Assembly (NCBI GenBank): GCA_015501585.1
Contig: JADNRY010000028.1
Coordinates: forward strand, 124,001-188,000
DNA from: Rhodocollybia butyracea
Taxonomy: Eukaryota > Basidiomycota > Agaricomycetes > Agaricales > Omphalotaceae
DNA: 64,000 nucleotides
Direction: 5' to 3'
Of this stretch, positions 1-9,735 are shown one piece after another. The notes under the pieces are model-generated. The model was not told the DNA's origin and made no database searches. It saw nothing but the letters and a program-made list of their open reading frames with translations. Numbering within the stretch: the stretch's first letter is position 1; each line of letters begins with the position of its first letter. The position numbers were made by a program, and so were the translations under genes.

Positions 1-2693
1 GCGTACTCAAGGAGAAAATCCTCGTCCTCGAGTAGGTCAACCAGACCCGCTTCACCCTCCCCCTCCAGCTCTTTGACCGGTGTGGAAGTAGTTGGTGTCT
101 GAACACCCGGAGGTAGGTGAGTACAGCCTTCGAGAATGTCTCGAACTCGCTGGCTGGGCATATGGATACGGCGGGTAGGTGGTGGTGAATCTTCTGATTT
201 TAGCTCGGGAGTAGGTTCCATGGCGGGAGAAGGTTTTGTATTTCCGCTTTGAGTTGGAGGTTGCTCATTGGGAATCGGTAAGTTGACATCCCAATCCTCC
301 CCCTCAACGCGACCAATTCCAGCTGACGTCTTGTCACTGTAGACATTACGCTCAAAGGTAACTGAGCATGTATCTGGCCAATAAATCCGGAATCCCTTTC
401 GCTTCTCGCTTACGCCCAACCAATGTCCTTCCCTAACTCGCCCACTGAGCTTGTTGCCTTTCTCAACCCGGACCCACACCTTCTCGCCCCACTCACGCAG
501 ACCACGCAAGTCGGGCTTCTTCCCAGTTGATGCCTCCAATGGAGTCATCCCATCTAGTGCTTTCGTTGACGTGCAATTGAGCACCCACACTGCATGGCAG
601 ACAGCTTCCGCCCATAACGCCTTCGGCAATCCACTGGAATGGAGCATTGCACGGACCTTTTCAATGACGGTGCGATTGTAGCGTTCAGCAACGCCGTTGT
701 GCTGAGGAGTATCGTGTACGGTGAGTTTCTGTTTTGTGCCATTCGTCTTTAAATAAAGAACAAACTCTTTTCCAGTGTACTCGCTGCCATTGTCAGAGTG
801 AAGAACCTTGATGGTGACATTGTGCTCGGCCTTCGCCCATGCTTCATACTCTTGGTAGGAACGGAACGTTTCATCTTTGGTGTGAAGAAAATCGAGGTAA
901 GCCCAATGTTTCGCATTGTCGATGAATGAAACATAGTAACGCTTCCCACGCAGAGACTGAACCGGTGCCGGACCCCACAAGTCTGAGTGGACTTCCTCGC
1001 CAAAGACCTTGGCCCTGGATCCTTCCTGCCTCTCTTTCGGTACAGGCTTTCGTGTAGCCTTGGCGTAAACACAGGATTCACAAAAAATATCCTGCGGCCC
1101 GTCGTTCTCAAGTCGAACTCCTGTGGCAAAACCTTTTGCCACCATATGATGAGCAACCCGGGGCGAGATGTGTCCCATGTGCCTATGGAGTTGGTCTAAC
1201 GTGACCGTCTCCAGCGCTGCAGCTTCCCCCACCGTGGCCTTCTCTTGGTCGACTCGATAGGCACCTCCCTGGTCCTTAAGGACCTCTCCGACCAGCTCAC
1301 CACCAGGCGCATGGATGGTACACTTACCATCAGCAAACGTCGCCGTAAATCCATGGTCATCGAGCTTTCCGATGGAGACTAGGGTGTAACCCACTTCAGG
1401 TGAATACATGACCTCGGTGAGTTTGAGTTTGTTGACATCTACTCCAACAGGAATATCAACGGTGATGGAGCCAGTGCCCATCGCTTTGAATGTTTCCTTG
1501 TTTGCAGCACGGAAGGATTTTGGGGGGATCTCCTCGAAGTTTTTGAAGTCATTGTGATAGGGACTAATATGGCGACTACAACCGGAGTCATACAGCTCAG
1601 AACGAGCACAGGAGGGGGTGCCTCCATTGTTCATAACGGGAGCTGCAAGCAGGGAGGAAGAATCAGAATGGACTGACTGAATGTCACTCCAGTCTTCCTT
1701 GAGGCCATCAGGTAAGTCCGGTACTCCAATATCGTCCGTATCTGAGAATAACAAAGGACTATTGCCATCCTCAGAGTCACTCCAAGGATCCTCGTCGTCA
1801 TCAACCGCGAAGGCACCACCTGCTTCCCAGTCAGAATCAGACTCAACCGCCCCCACGTTACCTTTGGATCCTTGACCGGATCCAGAAACCTTGACTTTGC
1901 AGTCTCGTTTCAAGTGTCCTTCCTTTCTGCACTTCCAGCAGGTACATTTCGACTTCTGACCAAACTTTTGAGGTGATGCTGATGAGCTCACAGCGAGCGC
2001 CTCGTCGTCCTCGTTCTTCTCTTTTTGCTTTCCTCCCTGTGCATTCTGGCGACTTTTCTGGTGATCATATTCTTCAGCAACGGCCTGAGCAAGGGCTGTC
2101 GGTGAAACAACTTTTGTCTTGTCAATAATGCGAGTGGATGTGATAATAGAGGAAGCGAAGGTAGAATAGTAGTGAGGGATACCCCAAAGGATAGTAGAAC
2201 GGTGGTCAGAATCGTCGATGGCAACACCAACGGCAGCAAGTTTTTCTTTCTTCGTATTCAGGTCTTCAAGAAATTGACAAATGTTACCCTTTGCAGGGCA
2301 CGTAGAGTCCATGAACCCGCGTCGAAGGTCAACTTTGGCATAGCCAGATTTTTCCGTGAACTCGGAAACAACGGCAGCCCATGCTTCAGCAACAGTACTG
2401 AAGCGTGCTATCTTCAGCGCAACAGAATCACAGACCTTCGAGATCAAGAGGTTGCGGGCGGTCGCTTTGTCCTTCGACCAGGTATGAAGATCTTCGGCGG
2501 CTGAGGCGGTAGGACCAGTCAAGACAGGCTTGACATCGGCACCGTCGAAGTGACCCCATTTGTCCTTCCCTTGAACAGCGGCCTCGAAGCGAAGTTTCCA
2601 GATCGCCCAGTTGGATCCAGAAGCACTGAGCATGGGGATGTTACTTGGAAGAGTATCCGTGAGCGCGTTGACTGTAGTAGCGGATGAAGACAT
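1..2693 (-). CDS. Copia-type gag-pol polyprotein, partial (gag, zinc knuckle, protease, integrase)
   Basis: The polyprotein packages element RNA, matures itself and integrates the cDNA. From the ATG at 2693 the frame stays open for 897 codons to the edge. Visible in order: a gag domain with an N-terminal GSNWAIWKFRFE-like stretch; a CCHC zinc knuckle (CWKCRKEGHLKRDC, near residue 260); an acidic linker; an aspartic protease with DSGCSRHI (near 360); the integrase zinc-binding HMGH...CESC region; integrase core Asp in HSDLWG and HSDNGSEYTG; and the HNGVAERYNR motif typical of Copia integrases. Reverse transcriptase and RNase H should lie to the left. The ATG is the first in frame after the primer-binding site. 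There are no stops or frameshifts, so it may be intact. Confidence 0.95.
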   Translation of the reverse strand, partial: MSSSATTVNALTDTLPSNIPMLSASGSNWAIWKLRFEAAVQGKDKWGHFDGADVKPVLTGPTASAAEDLHTWSKDKATARNLLISKVCDSVALKIARFSTVAEAWAAVVSEFTEKSGYAKVDLRRGFMDSTCPAKGNICQFLEDLNTKKEKLAAVGVAIDDSDHRSTILWGIPHYYSTFASSIITSTRIIDKTKVVSPTALAQAVAEEYDHQKSRQNAQGGKQKEKNEDDEALAVSSSASPQKFGQKSKCTCWKCRKEGHLKRDCKVKVSGSGQGSKGNVGAVESDSDWEAGGAFAVDDDEDPWSDSEDGNSPLLFSDTDDIGVPDLPDGLKEDWSDIQSVHSDSSSLLAAPVMNNGGTPSCARSELYDSGCSRHISPYHNDFKNFEEIPPKSFRAANKETFKAMGTGSITVDIPVGVDVNKLKLTEVMYSPEVGYTLVSIGKLDDHGFTATFADGKCTIHAPGGELVGEVLKDQGGAYRVDQEKATVGEAAALETVTLDQLHRHMGHISPRVAHHMVAKGFATGVRLENDGPQDIFCESCVYAKATRKPVPKERQEGSRAKVFGEEVHSDLWGPAPVQSLRGKRYYVSFIDNAKHWAYLDFLHTKDETFRSYQEYEAWAKAEHNVTIKVLHSDNGSEYTGKEFVLYLKTNGTKQKLTVHDTPQHNGVAERYNRTVIEKVRAMLHSSGLPKALWAEAVCHAVWVLNCTSTKALDGMTPLEASTGKKPDLRGLREWGEKVWVRVEKGNKLSGRVREGHWLGVSEKRKGFRIYWPDTCSVTFERNVYSDKTSAGIGRVEGEDWDVNLPIPNEQPPTQSGNTKPSPAMEPTPELKSEDSPPPTRRIHMPSQRVRDILEGCTHLPPGVQTPTTSTPVKELEGEGEAGLVDLLEDEDFLLEY

Positions 2694-2706
2694 AATTTTT
2701 GAGCAA

Positions 2707-2722
2707 TTCGGGGCCCATAACC
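2707..2722 (-). promoter_or_regulatory. Primer-binding site (half-tRNA iMet type)
   Basis: Directly next to the LTR the minus strand reads GGTTATGGGCCCCGAA. This is complementary to the anticodon stem-loop of initiator tRNA-Met (GGGCCCAUAACC containing CAU), not to a tRNA 3' end. Drosophila copia and yeast Ty5 are known to prime from such an internal tRNA-iMet fragment. The same site occurs in the element at 56808-58477. Confidence 0.8.
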
Positions 2723-3053
2723 TGTAAGAGCTAACGAAGTACAAGTAAGCTTAAGCTCAGAGATAAGGAAACACTCTGTAGTGAATTGATATACCTAACG
2801 AAGTACAAGTAAGCTTAAGCTATGGACATTGTTAGTATAAGAAAGTATAAGTAAACTAAGTAAACTCACCTCAGAGATAAGGAAACACTCTGAGGGAGTC
2901 GCTACGAAATAACAAAGTATATAAGTAAACGAATATACCTCCGCACGCTGTGCGGATATACAAACAGCCTGTAAAGTAGAACAGAAATCTTTGGATAAAT
3001 AATATACCGACGGATGAGGCGCTTTGCCCGATGATACGCCGTATGCTCCAACA
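2723..3053 (-). repeat. 5' LTR of the Copia element
   Basis: The LTR runs TGTTGGAG...CTCTTACA on the minus strand. It holds two copies of a module: a GTACTTCGTTAG block and a CAGAGTGTTTCCTTATCTCTGAG-like block whose CTCAGAG/CTCTGAG ends could pair (near 2756-2778 and 2870-2893). The same doubled layout is kept in the diverged solo LTR at 61563-62010, so it is probably a functional promoter or RNA feature. Confidence 0.85.
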
Positions 3054-3063
3054 CTAGGAGGCA
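3054..3063 (+). pseudogene. 3' tip of a tRNA-Thr interrupted by the Copia element
   Basis: Right after the LTR end the sequence CTAGGAGGCA matches the 3' T-stem/acceptor end of the tRNA-Thr genes that follow, and the next 100 bp match the spacer of the array (compare 3925-4020). The element therefore inserted inside the last bases of a tRNA gene. The 5' part of this tRNA should lie left of the window. Confidence 0.75.
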
Positions 3064-3274
3064 TGGATGCTTCCTGCATCAATAATGGGTAATTTTTACA
3101 GTTTGGATCTCTGTTCATCCACCCTCTTTGAACTCTAGAGACAGATCCGACGGATCCCGCTCACGGCGATCAGTGGTTGGTGGTTGGGTTCTAGCTAGCA
3201 CTTTCTACGGTTCACATTTCTTTGTATCCTTTGTATCCACGTATCATCCCCTGCTTTCTTCAAAACCGCATAAA

Positions 3275-3380
3275 GCGTCCTTAGCTCAGTGGTAGAGCAT
3301 TGCACTTGTATGCTACAGAAGTAAGCATGATATCTCCTTATACAATGCAAAAGCCAGCCGTTCGATCCGGCTAGGAGGCG
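3275..3380 (+). tRNA. tRNA-Thr(UGU) with intron
   Basis: The cloverleaf folds by eye: acceptor GCGTCCT/AGGAGGC with one mismatch (G3-G70), D arm GCTC...GAGC, anticodon stem TTGCA/TGCAA, T arm AGCCG-TTCGATC-CGGCT. The anticodon TGT is at 3307-3309. A 34-nt intron (3311-3344) sits at the canonical place one base 3' of the anticodon. G1-C72 and C2-G71 fit threonine identity. The acceptor mismatch may weaken this copy. Confidence 0.85.
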
Positions 3381-3556
3381 TGGGTGAGTTTATATGTTGA
3401 GTTTTTTTCTCAGTGAGATCTCTCTTTTTTTGAAAACCAATAGGTAAGTCAACGGTTAGGTTTCTGATTTTAGTGCTCAGCTTCTCAATCCTTTGTATCT
3501 GTATATATATCCACGTATCTATACTCTATATTATCACCCGTTCCCTGCCGCATAAC

Positions 3557-3678
3557 GCCTCCTTAGCTCAGTGGTAGAGCATTGCACTTGCATTGCACTT
3601 ATATAGATGCGTGTTGGACGTTTGAGAATAATATCTTCTACAATGCAAAGGCCAGCGGTTCAATCCTGCTAGGAGGCA
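3557..3678 (+). pseudogene. Rearranged tRNA-Thr copy (anticodon arm duplicated)
   Basis: Acceptor (GCCTCCT/AGGAGGC), D arm and T arm are good, but the anticodon-stem segment ATTGCACTTG is duplicated in tandem at about 3591-3610. This breaks the normal loop. Depending on which TTGCA is used the anticodon would read TGC or TAT instead of TGT. It is most likely a pseudogene. A splicing-tolerant, recoded tRNA is formally possible but unlikely. Confidence 0.7.
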
Positions 3679-3869
3679 TGTACTGGCCCGCTATGTTGCC
3701 ACGTATGAATTGAGGAGTGGATTTTTTTTCTCTTTTGGATCTTGCTTCTCTCGAAAACCGATTGCTGGTAGTATATACCTGGTGGCAACCTGGTGGGGGT
3801 TGAGTTGGGTTTTAGCAACTTTATGTAGCAGTCGCTACACGGCTCCCGACCTGATCAACGCTAACTTAA

Positions 3870-3896
3870 GGCCAGCCATTCAATCTGGCTAGGAGG
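3870..3896 (+). pseudogene. Truncated tRNA-Thr (3' half only)
   Basis: Only the variable loop, T arm (AGCCA-TTCAATC-TGGCT) and acceptor 3' strand AGGAGG remain. The bases before it show no D or anticodon arm. It sits in the same spacer context as the other array members, so it is a deletion relic of one repeat unit. Confidence 0.7.
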
Positions 3897-4133
3897 AATG
3901 GAGAATGGATGGTTCCACCAACTAATGGGTAGTTTTTTTCCAGTTTGGATCTATTGTCACTCTGTTCATCCTCCCTCTTTGAACTCTTGAGACAGATCTG
4001 GCGGGTCCCGGTCACGGCGGTCGGTTTCAAGAACCCAACCACTGACGGTTCTTGTTAGTACTTACGGTTCCCATTCCTTTGTATCCACGTTTCATCCCCT
4101 TGATCGTCCCCTGCTTCCTTCCAAACACATAAA

Positions 4134-4236
4134 GCCTCCTTAGCTCAGTGGTAGAGCGTTGCACTTGTATAGGAGTCTTGTAAGTTGACATCATTTACAA
4201 TGCAAAGGCGCAGTCGTTCAATTCGACTAGGAGGCA
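4134..4236 (+). tRNA. tRNA-Thr(UGU) with intron
   Basis: All stems pair: acceptor GCCTCCT/AGGAGGC, D arm GCTC/GAGC, anticodon stem TTGCA/TGCAA, T arm AGTCG/CGACT with loop TTCAATT. The anticodon TGT is at 4166-4168 with a 30-nt intron at 4170-4199. The discriminator base is A4236. This is the best-folding UGU copy of the array. Confidence 0.92.
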
Positions 4237-4458
4237 ATGTCAATGCTGGGGAGAAATTGTAATCTTTTTGTTTTCAAGCTCTGTTTACTTAAACCGGTGA
4301 GGGTTGAGTGGGCTTTTAGCAGTTTTAGCAGTGACTACGTGGCTACACGTTGCGCGCGCTGACCTATGCTACACGGGTCCCGACTTAATCCTTGTATATC
4401 CTTGTATTTGCATATCATATCCACCCGTTGTTGTCTACCCCACAACCCAACACCCGAC

Positions 4459-4564
4459 GCCTTCTTAGCTCAGTGGTAGAGCGTTGCACTCGTATATGTG
4501 GCCTTCTACCCATCAATAGGTAAATACAATGCAAAGGCCAGTCGTTCGATCCGGCTAGAAGGCA
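4459..4564 (+). tRNA. tRNA-Thr(CGU) with intron
   Basis: Same backbone as the UGU copies but the anticodon is CGT (4491-4493), decoding ACG. A 34-nt intron lies at 4495-4528. The acceptor stem carries a compensated change, GCCTTCT/AGAAGGC, so base pairing is kept. That argues for selection and a working gene rather than decay. The T arm AGTCG/CGGCT has one T-G pair. Confidence 0.9.
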
Positions 4565-5209
4565 TATATGCCCTCTGTTCGATTTCTTTTCTCATTTTAA
4601 GGATCTTTCGTCTACCGAAACCAGTGATCGACTGTATGGCAGTTCTGAATCTCTTTGTATTAGTATTGTATCAGTAAGTATCCAAGTTATTGTATGCATG
4701 TTCAGCTTTCTTCCAGGTTTTTTTTTGATAACGCCTTCTCTGCCTCACTGTGTATTCACGGTTCAAGTAAGTAATCTTTCCTTTTTTGGATCCATATATT
4801 AGTATGCAAGCTCTGCATGTCCCATTTCTACACCGATTGGTGGGTTGACTTCGGTTGGGGTCTACCTTCTAGCAGTAACATTTATATCCGCGCACCATAA
4901 CCAGCTAAGCCCTGTTATTACACTTAGTACGTAGCATTCCGCGACTCTGACCGAAGGGTCCTGTTCCATGCGATCAGTTCATAAGATTTCATTCTTTGAC
5001 CTTTCTGTCTTTACAACTTGCTGAGATATATTCCGTGCAAGTAAGTTAATGAAATTACTTGTGAAATTACTTATCAACCCAGAAGAAAATGTTGTAGACA
5101 TCGTCACATCTTGTATAACCAGATACATTATTTACAATAGAGAACCTAGTAAGTGAGAACTATTATGAGAAACCCCAAGTTTATAAAATGGCACTAATAA
5201 TTCAATAAT
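4565..5209. other. Intergenic, no gene seen
   Basis: AT-rich sequence downstream of the tRNA array with decayed pieces of the array spacer near 4600-4640. No tRNA fold or credible coding frame was found. Confidence 0.6.
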
Positions 5210-6829
5210 TCAATAAGGAGGAGGAGATGTATCATCCGGGAGCATGATGTCCCCCTGGTTCGTCTGCTGGAAAATACGCTCAAGGAGAAGAATCCTTTGT
5301 TCCATGTGTTGAATAGGCCCAATAGTAGTAGATGGTTCCACGCTTGAGTTCTCGGGGCTTGCACCCGTCACCATCGTGGTCCCTATAAAAAATAATTTAT
5401 GAGTAACTGAAGTCGTAGATGCATCATAGTAAGGAATACGGGAGAATTCACCATTATCTACCGTGGGGGCGAAGAAGTCACGGTTTCGGGACTCGGAGGC
5501 CTGGTAGTATTTATCCTGCTTGGAGCCCTCGAACTTGAAATAGGTGCTACCTTTTCTGGCGGGTACACTTTTTGTAACAACCCGTCTTCTCTTAATATAA
5601 CCTCGTCCAATTCTACGGTTCAAGATGAGAGACGAGAGATGAGAGATGACTCTTCATTCCCTATAAACGAAGGAAACTTACGGCGGTTATAATAGAAGGG
5701 AGTAGATTTTGGCGTCTTTGATCGACGACGTCTTCTTCGTAAAATGAGGAACAGTAAGGCGAAGGCCAATACGAGGCCTAGGACACTCCCAAGCACGGCA
5801 CCGACAATGAGAGCAGTTTTAGGCTTTTGGGGAGCAAGTGATACGTCCGCGGCTGGGGTGCTCGTAGCAGAGGAAATAACCATGGATGTAACGAGTGACG
5901 TTCCGACTGTGATGACAACGGCGGACTCGGAGGCGGGTGATCCAGTGGTTGGAGAGCCGGAAGTGATAGTGGCCAAACTGGTTGAGTTTGGGCTTGAGGA
6001 ATTAGGCTGGGAAGAAGAGGTCGGGGATCCTGATCCTGGAATGGGGGAGGACGATGATAGTTGTGTGTTGGAGGAAGATCTGCAGAAAACAAATAATAGC
6101 TCCAGGATAAAGGGCAATTGATGATGCAGGGGATAAGCTTACGAAGCGGATGCTTGGCTGGTAACAGTTGTGGTCTGTGCCCCCGCAGGACTTGAGGGAG
6201 TAGGAGAGCTGCCGGGGTTAGTAGTCCCGACCGGTGCCGCCACCGCAGCAGCAGAGGTTACAACCGCGTAATCTATCAAAGCAATAGCATTATCAACGCT
6301 AGCTCCGATTGTCCACGAAAGAGTGTGTGCGCCGGTGGAAAGACCGTTTTGGGCGAAGTATTGGTAGTTGTATGTTTTAACGGATGGAGGAATCGCAGAG
6401 AGGTCGAGGCTGGAGGTTACTCCATCCAGAACGAACGTCATAGCGCAGGTCTCGGCGCCGTTCACTACGCCAAAGAGGGAGACACCGGTTCCTGTATGAT
6501 GTTTATCAATTTTTTTGGCCCACACGCACAAAACAAACAGTTCTCGCACCATCGAAGGTGAGCGACCCTGTGCTGCCCGCTACTGACCCCTCGTGCCAAG
6601 TGCCATCGAGAATTTGCGAGGCGTCTGGCTTGAAAGCACATCCGCTACAGGGGTCCGAAGGTGTAATTACATTCCAGGCTGACGCAAATGAGAAAGCCGA
6701 CTGGGCATCGTCAATTGTAGTCTGAGCTTTGACTGGCCTAATAGTAAAGGTGAAGAAACTGAACCAAGCAAACGCGAAAAAGAGTGACAGAAATGAGCGA
6801 CGAGTGGGAGGTGTAGTCCCTAGGGACAT
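5210..6829 (-). CDS. Secreted/single-pass membrane protein of SKG6/Mid2-like architecture
   Basis: Exons on the minus strand: 6829-6550, 6491-6143, 6079 to about 5685, then one or two short 3' exons ending at the stop at 5210. Introns 1 and 2 are 58 and 63 bp and join in phase, giving ...FDG|TGVSLFG and ...ASAS|SSSN. The protein has an N-terminal signal (FLSLFFAFAWFSFFTFTI), an extracellular beta-rich domain with Cys residues, a Ser/Thr/Pro-rich stalk, one transmembrane helix (ALIVGAVLGSVLGLVLAF) followed by a run of Arg, and a cytosolic tail ending PPPY. This layout is common in agaricomycete surface proteins; Mid2/SKG6-like proteins act as wall-stress sensors, but that role here is inference. 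The last exon (5397 to 5210, ending DDTSPPPY) fits a 57-bp intron with donor near 5453. The junction near 5600-5690 is uncertain. Confidence 0.75.
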
Positions 6830-7439
6830 GGTGCATGGATGAAGGTAGAAAGCGAGAAAGCAAGAGAAACAAGAAAAACCTTCTAGACTCGTTTAGACTG
6901 AGTACATACATAGTTACATCCTTGATCCATGAGATGCAGTGGTTATTGAATTGCTGAATTGTTGATAGATTCTTGATCCCTGCCTCCCGCCGAAATTGCT
7001 TGGGCCCAGCGCTGCTCAGCGCTCTTGATCCTGATGATAGCAGGCTGGTCGGGCACCCTGAAGGTTAAAAGGTTGAAAAGTCGATGGGCTTCCACGGCAT
7101 ATGCTGAGCATTCACCAGCTCTACCATCATCTGTATATAGTAGAATAGTGAAGCGAGCAATACTATATCCAGATGCGAGTACTACTATTACCAGGAAGCA
7201 ACTCGGGTGTGCCTTAGCCGTCGACACTTGAAACGCTGAGGTTTTATCATGTATGATCATCGTCCGCTCAGGTCCCGGTCCTGGATCCCGCTATCATCAG
7301 GAATACTTAGTTTGGTTAGGTTATGTTGGGTTTACTAGGGTTTACTTGGAAAAAGCTCACGGGTGTTTCAAGTCCCCTTGATAAATCCACTAGCTTCTAC
7401 CAGAAACCAGGAAAAACCACAAAGTGCGAATTCCTTCTT
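6830..7439. other. Intergenic, no gene seen
   Basis: Holds the likely promoter of the leftward membrane-protein gene. Short frames on both strands lack splice partners or recognisable motifs. Confidence 0.5.
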
Positions 7440-8410
7440 TATGAGCTGAGCACCACTGAGAAGGTGAACGCTGGTTAATATCGTAGAGCGATTACTCGGA
7501 CCCTTAACAATAAGAACCCATTCGATTGGTTAGTGCTGAGAGCGGAGAACTGGGTAGATGAGTATCATGAAAGTTCGTAAATTCTTAAAATTGATCAAAC
7601 ACCGGTTTACCTGGATGAAATGACAGAGCTTGACTCGGAGGATGGAGAGGCAAAGTCTGGTGAGAGGTTCAGAAATATCGTCGGCCGGGTAATTGAATAA
7701 TGAAGTACGGGTTGTTGGCGAATCCTCGTTACATGCGGTCAGTGGAAACCCATCAGTACTAAGAAACGAAGACGTGTACCCTTCAGCGCTATGTTGAGCG
7801 CTTGATCTCATGAGGCTGTGCAGGAAAATCTGGCGTAGCAGTAACTCTTTGTCCACCACATCTTTACTAGCCTCGAGGTCTGCACGTTGCAAACCATCGA
7901 CTTTTGTCTCTTACTGTTGTTCCGACGCTTCCGGCCTCCAAGGTTCGGCAATGAGTACGAGATGGAAGAAAAGCGGTAGAGATTTGGAAGGGCAAAACCC
8001 TACTAAGTGCGTAATCTCAGTAATCCTTCGGTAATACATGACCCAATGCTTAAAGAAAGCAGGTTAACGTTCAAAGAGGTTCCGGTGCATCATAAATGCA
8101 TAATTGACGGCGAGTTCAAGACGCTGAGCAAATCGTTGGATGAATACAGCAAAAAAATCAAGAGATTATCGATTATCGTCGGTTTCTCTTTCCACAATCT
8201 TGATGCTCTCATGGAGATATTGACAACGCGTGAAACAACCTGCGTCTCTGCAGGCACTGCACCCCAACCTTCCGCCGGCATAGAACCCGTCGCTGTCCAG
8301 ACCTGTTCCGTAGCTGTTCTGGCTGATTTCGCACCTGCATTCCTGACTACTATTTCCTCCCATGATATCACGATCGTGTTCTTGAATCTGTTCCCTTGGC
8401 ACACGGCAAG
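7440..8410 (+). pseudogene. Degenerate 5' copy of gene H
   Basis: Positions 7450-7945 match the upstream region of H (14330-14880), and 7945-8400 match H exons 2-4 (15480-15960), including the GGCAAAACCC and GAGTTCAAGACGCT blocks. H exon 1 (about 600 bp) is deleted between them. Frames are interrupted, so this is a relic. It shows that the promoter was copied together with the gene. Confidence 0.8.
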
Positions 8411-9404
8411 AAGAAGAAAGGAATAGCGGAATCGTGATGACGGCGAGTTTCCCCCACCGCTGTTCTCCCTGCCCGGAGCATCAACGCGTCAACATTTCAA
8501 CATTTCAACGTCAACTTATTCTATGTATCTATCGCAAGCTGGCCGCCTCGTCGATTCGGCCGTGCTGGAACTCGACAGTCTCGATGCCATCGCGAAAACG
8601 AAGGACTTCAACACCCTACAAGACACCCTTCCTTCCACCTACGATATCCACCTACGATAATTCCGTTGGTCTAGCCTCTGACAAACCGAGAGTGAAAATC
8701 GAGAGGTCTTGACAGCCGTAAGGCCATCCGGCATCATGAGCGCTTTCTGGGACATTTCGATACTCTCGAAGCCGACTTGAGATATAGGAAGAGCAAAGGT
8801 TGCGCTGGAAGGCCGGATTTGAAGGGACCGGGTATGTTTGCGCTTTCGGAATCGACGAGACCAGGTAACTATGCATTGTTGTCTGGGACTAGGTCTTCTA
8901 CCTCCGTCTACGACAACGCTTTTTTTGGTGGCGTTTGTGCAGGTCCTGGAGTGCTTCGCTGGCCGTTGGAAGAAAGGCATGTTAGATGACTACAAACGAC
9001 AAAACCCTATTATTACACGAAGTACGTAGCATTGCTATAGTACCCAAAACCGAAAAATGCAAAATAAACGCGTCCATAGAACGTTACAGATAGCTGCGGC
9101 CCCAAAAGAGGTAGGTAAAATCTGGGTAAAATGTAGTATAGCACATAAATGACATTGTTGAAAGGCTGTCGTTTAGTCTCGACAGAAACACTGACAATCA
9201 CACGTATTGACAGGACCGCGTTATATTCCGAACGGCGAGACGCAAGGCCTACTAGCAACGATAAGAACTAACGGTGGTGGTTGTCAGTACGGTAAGGTTA
9301 TCTAAGATGAAACGAAATATAAACGGATGATGGCAGTGCAGAGAGTATACACCATACTTACAATTGTCCACTCCTCCTCGAAAAAGAGCAGTCACCTAGT
9401 TAGG
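8411..9404. other. Intergenic with unassigned coding-like scraps
   Basis: Around 8520-8640 the plus strand could encode a peptide with LDSLDAIAKTKDFNTLQDT, which looks like a real but broken exon. Around 8770-8980 another open stretch ends EERHVR. Neither could be joined to a gene or a family. Confidence 0.35.
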
Positions 9405-9735
9405 ACTCTCAGCCTTCAACGGGACATACAGCCTCGAATAAGAAGACAGTGGAAGCAGATACGTCGTCCCCCTCTCCCTTTTATAATCCACATACGGGCT
9501 ACCCCAGTGCCCCTAATGGCAACTGGGGACTCATGATATACGGACTCTGCACATACAGCGACAGCGACACCGCATGAAGTTGGGCAGGCATAGCTGTGTA
9601 TCCGCTACGCCCCCAGGATACGTAGACGCAAAGATAGAGTACCGTACAGAGATGCTGCAGGGAGCTATTGACTGCTGGCGTAATGACGCGTGTCCGCGAA
9701 GCGCAGGGGAGGGATGGAGATAAAGCGACGGCGTA
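9405..9735 (-). pseudogene. Inverted fragment of gene H 3' exon
   Basis: The reverse strand reads IMS..LPLGALG and then PYV..., matching the 3' exon of H and the copy at 60300. Stops and small indels are present. It lies in opposite orientation to the 5' relic at 7440-8410. Confidence 0.7.

Larger units (their letters stand above)
1..3053 (-). mobile_element. Ty1/Copia LTR retrotransposon, 5' portion (runs off left edge)
   Basis: This is the upstream half of an LTR retrotransposon transcribed leftward. In order on the minus strand it has a 331-bp LTR with TG...CA ends, a primer-binding site touching the LTR, then one open gag-pol frame. The domain order protease-integrase (reverse transcriptase would follow outside the window) is the Pseudoviridae/Copia order. 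The outer LTR end is followed by CTAGG, the candidate 5-bp target duplication, but the partner copy is beyond the window. A related solo LTR sits at 61563-62010. The unbroken frame suggests a fairly recent insertion. Confidence 0.95.
3064..4133 (+). repeat. Tandemly duplicated spacers of the tRNA-Thr array
   Basis: The spacers share blocks, for example the TCTGTTCATCC...CCCTCTTTGAACTC...GAGACAGATC segment at about 3110-3155 and 3965-4000, and the TTTGTATCCACGT block before each tRNA. The array therefore grew by unequal duplication of a tRNA plus its flank (units of roughly 300-850 bp). Confidence 0.7.

Noticed and set aside
4725..4790. Another tRNA gene (GCCTTCTCTGCCTCACTG...GTTCAAG)
   Set aside because: No D arm, anticodon stem or matching acceptor 3' strand can be drawn.
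5744..6121. Acidic 125-codon frame on the plus strand
   Set aside because: It is antisense to the Ser/Thr-rich stalk and membrane helix of the gene at 5210-6829; its composition is a shadow.
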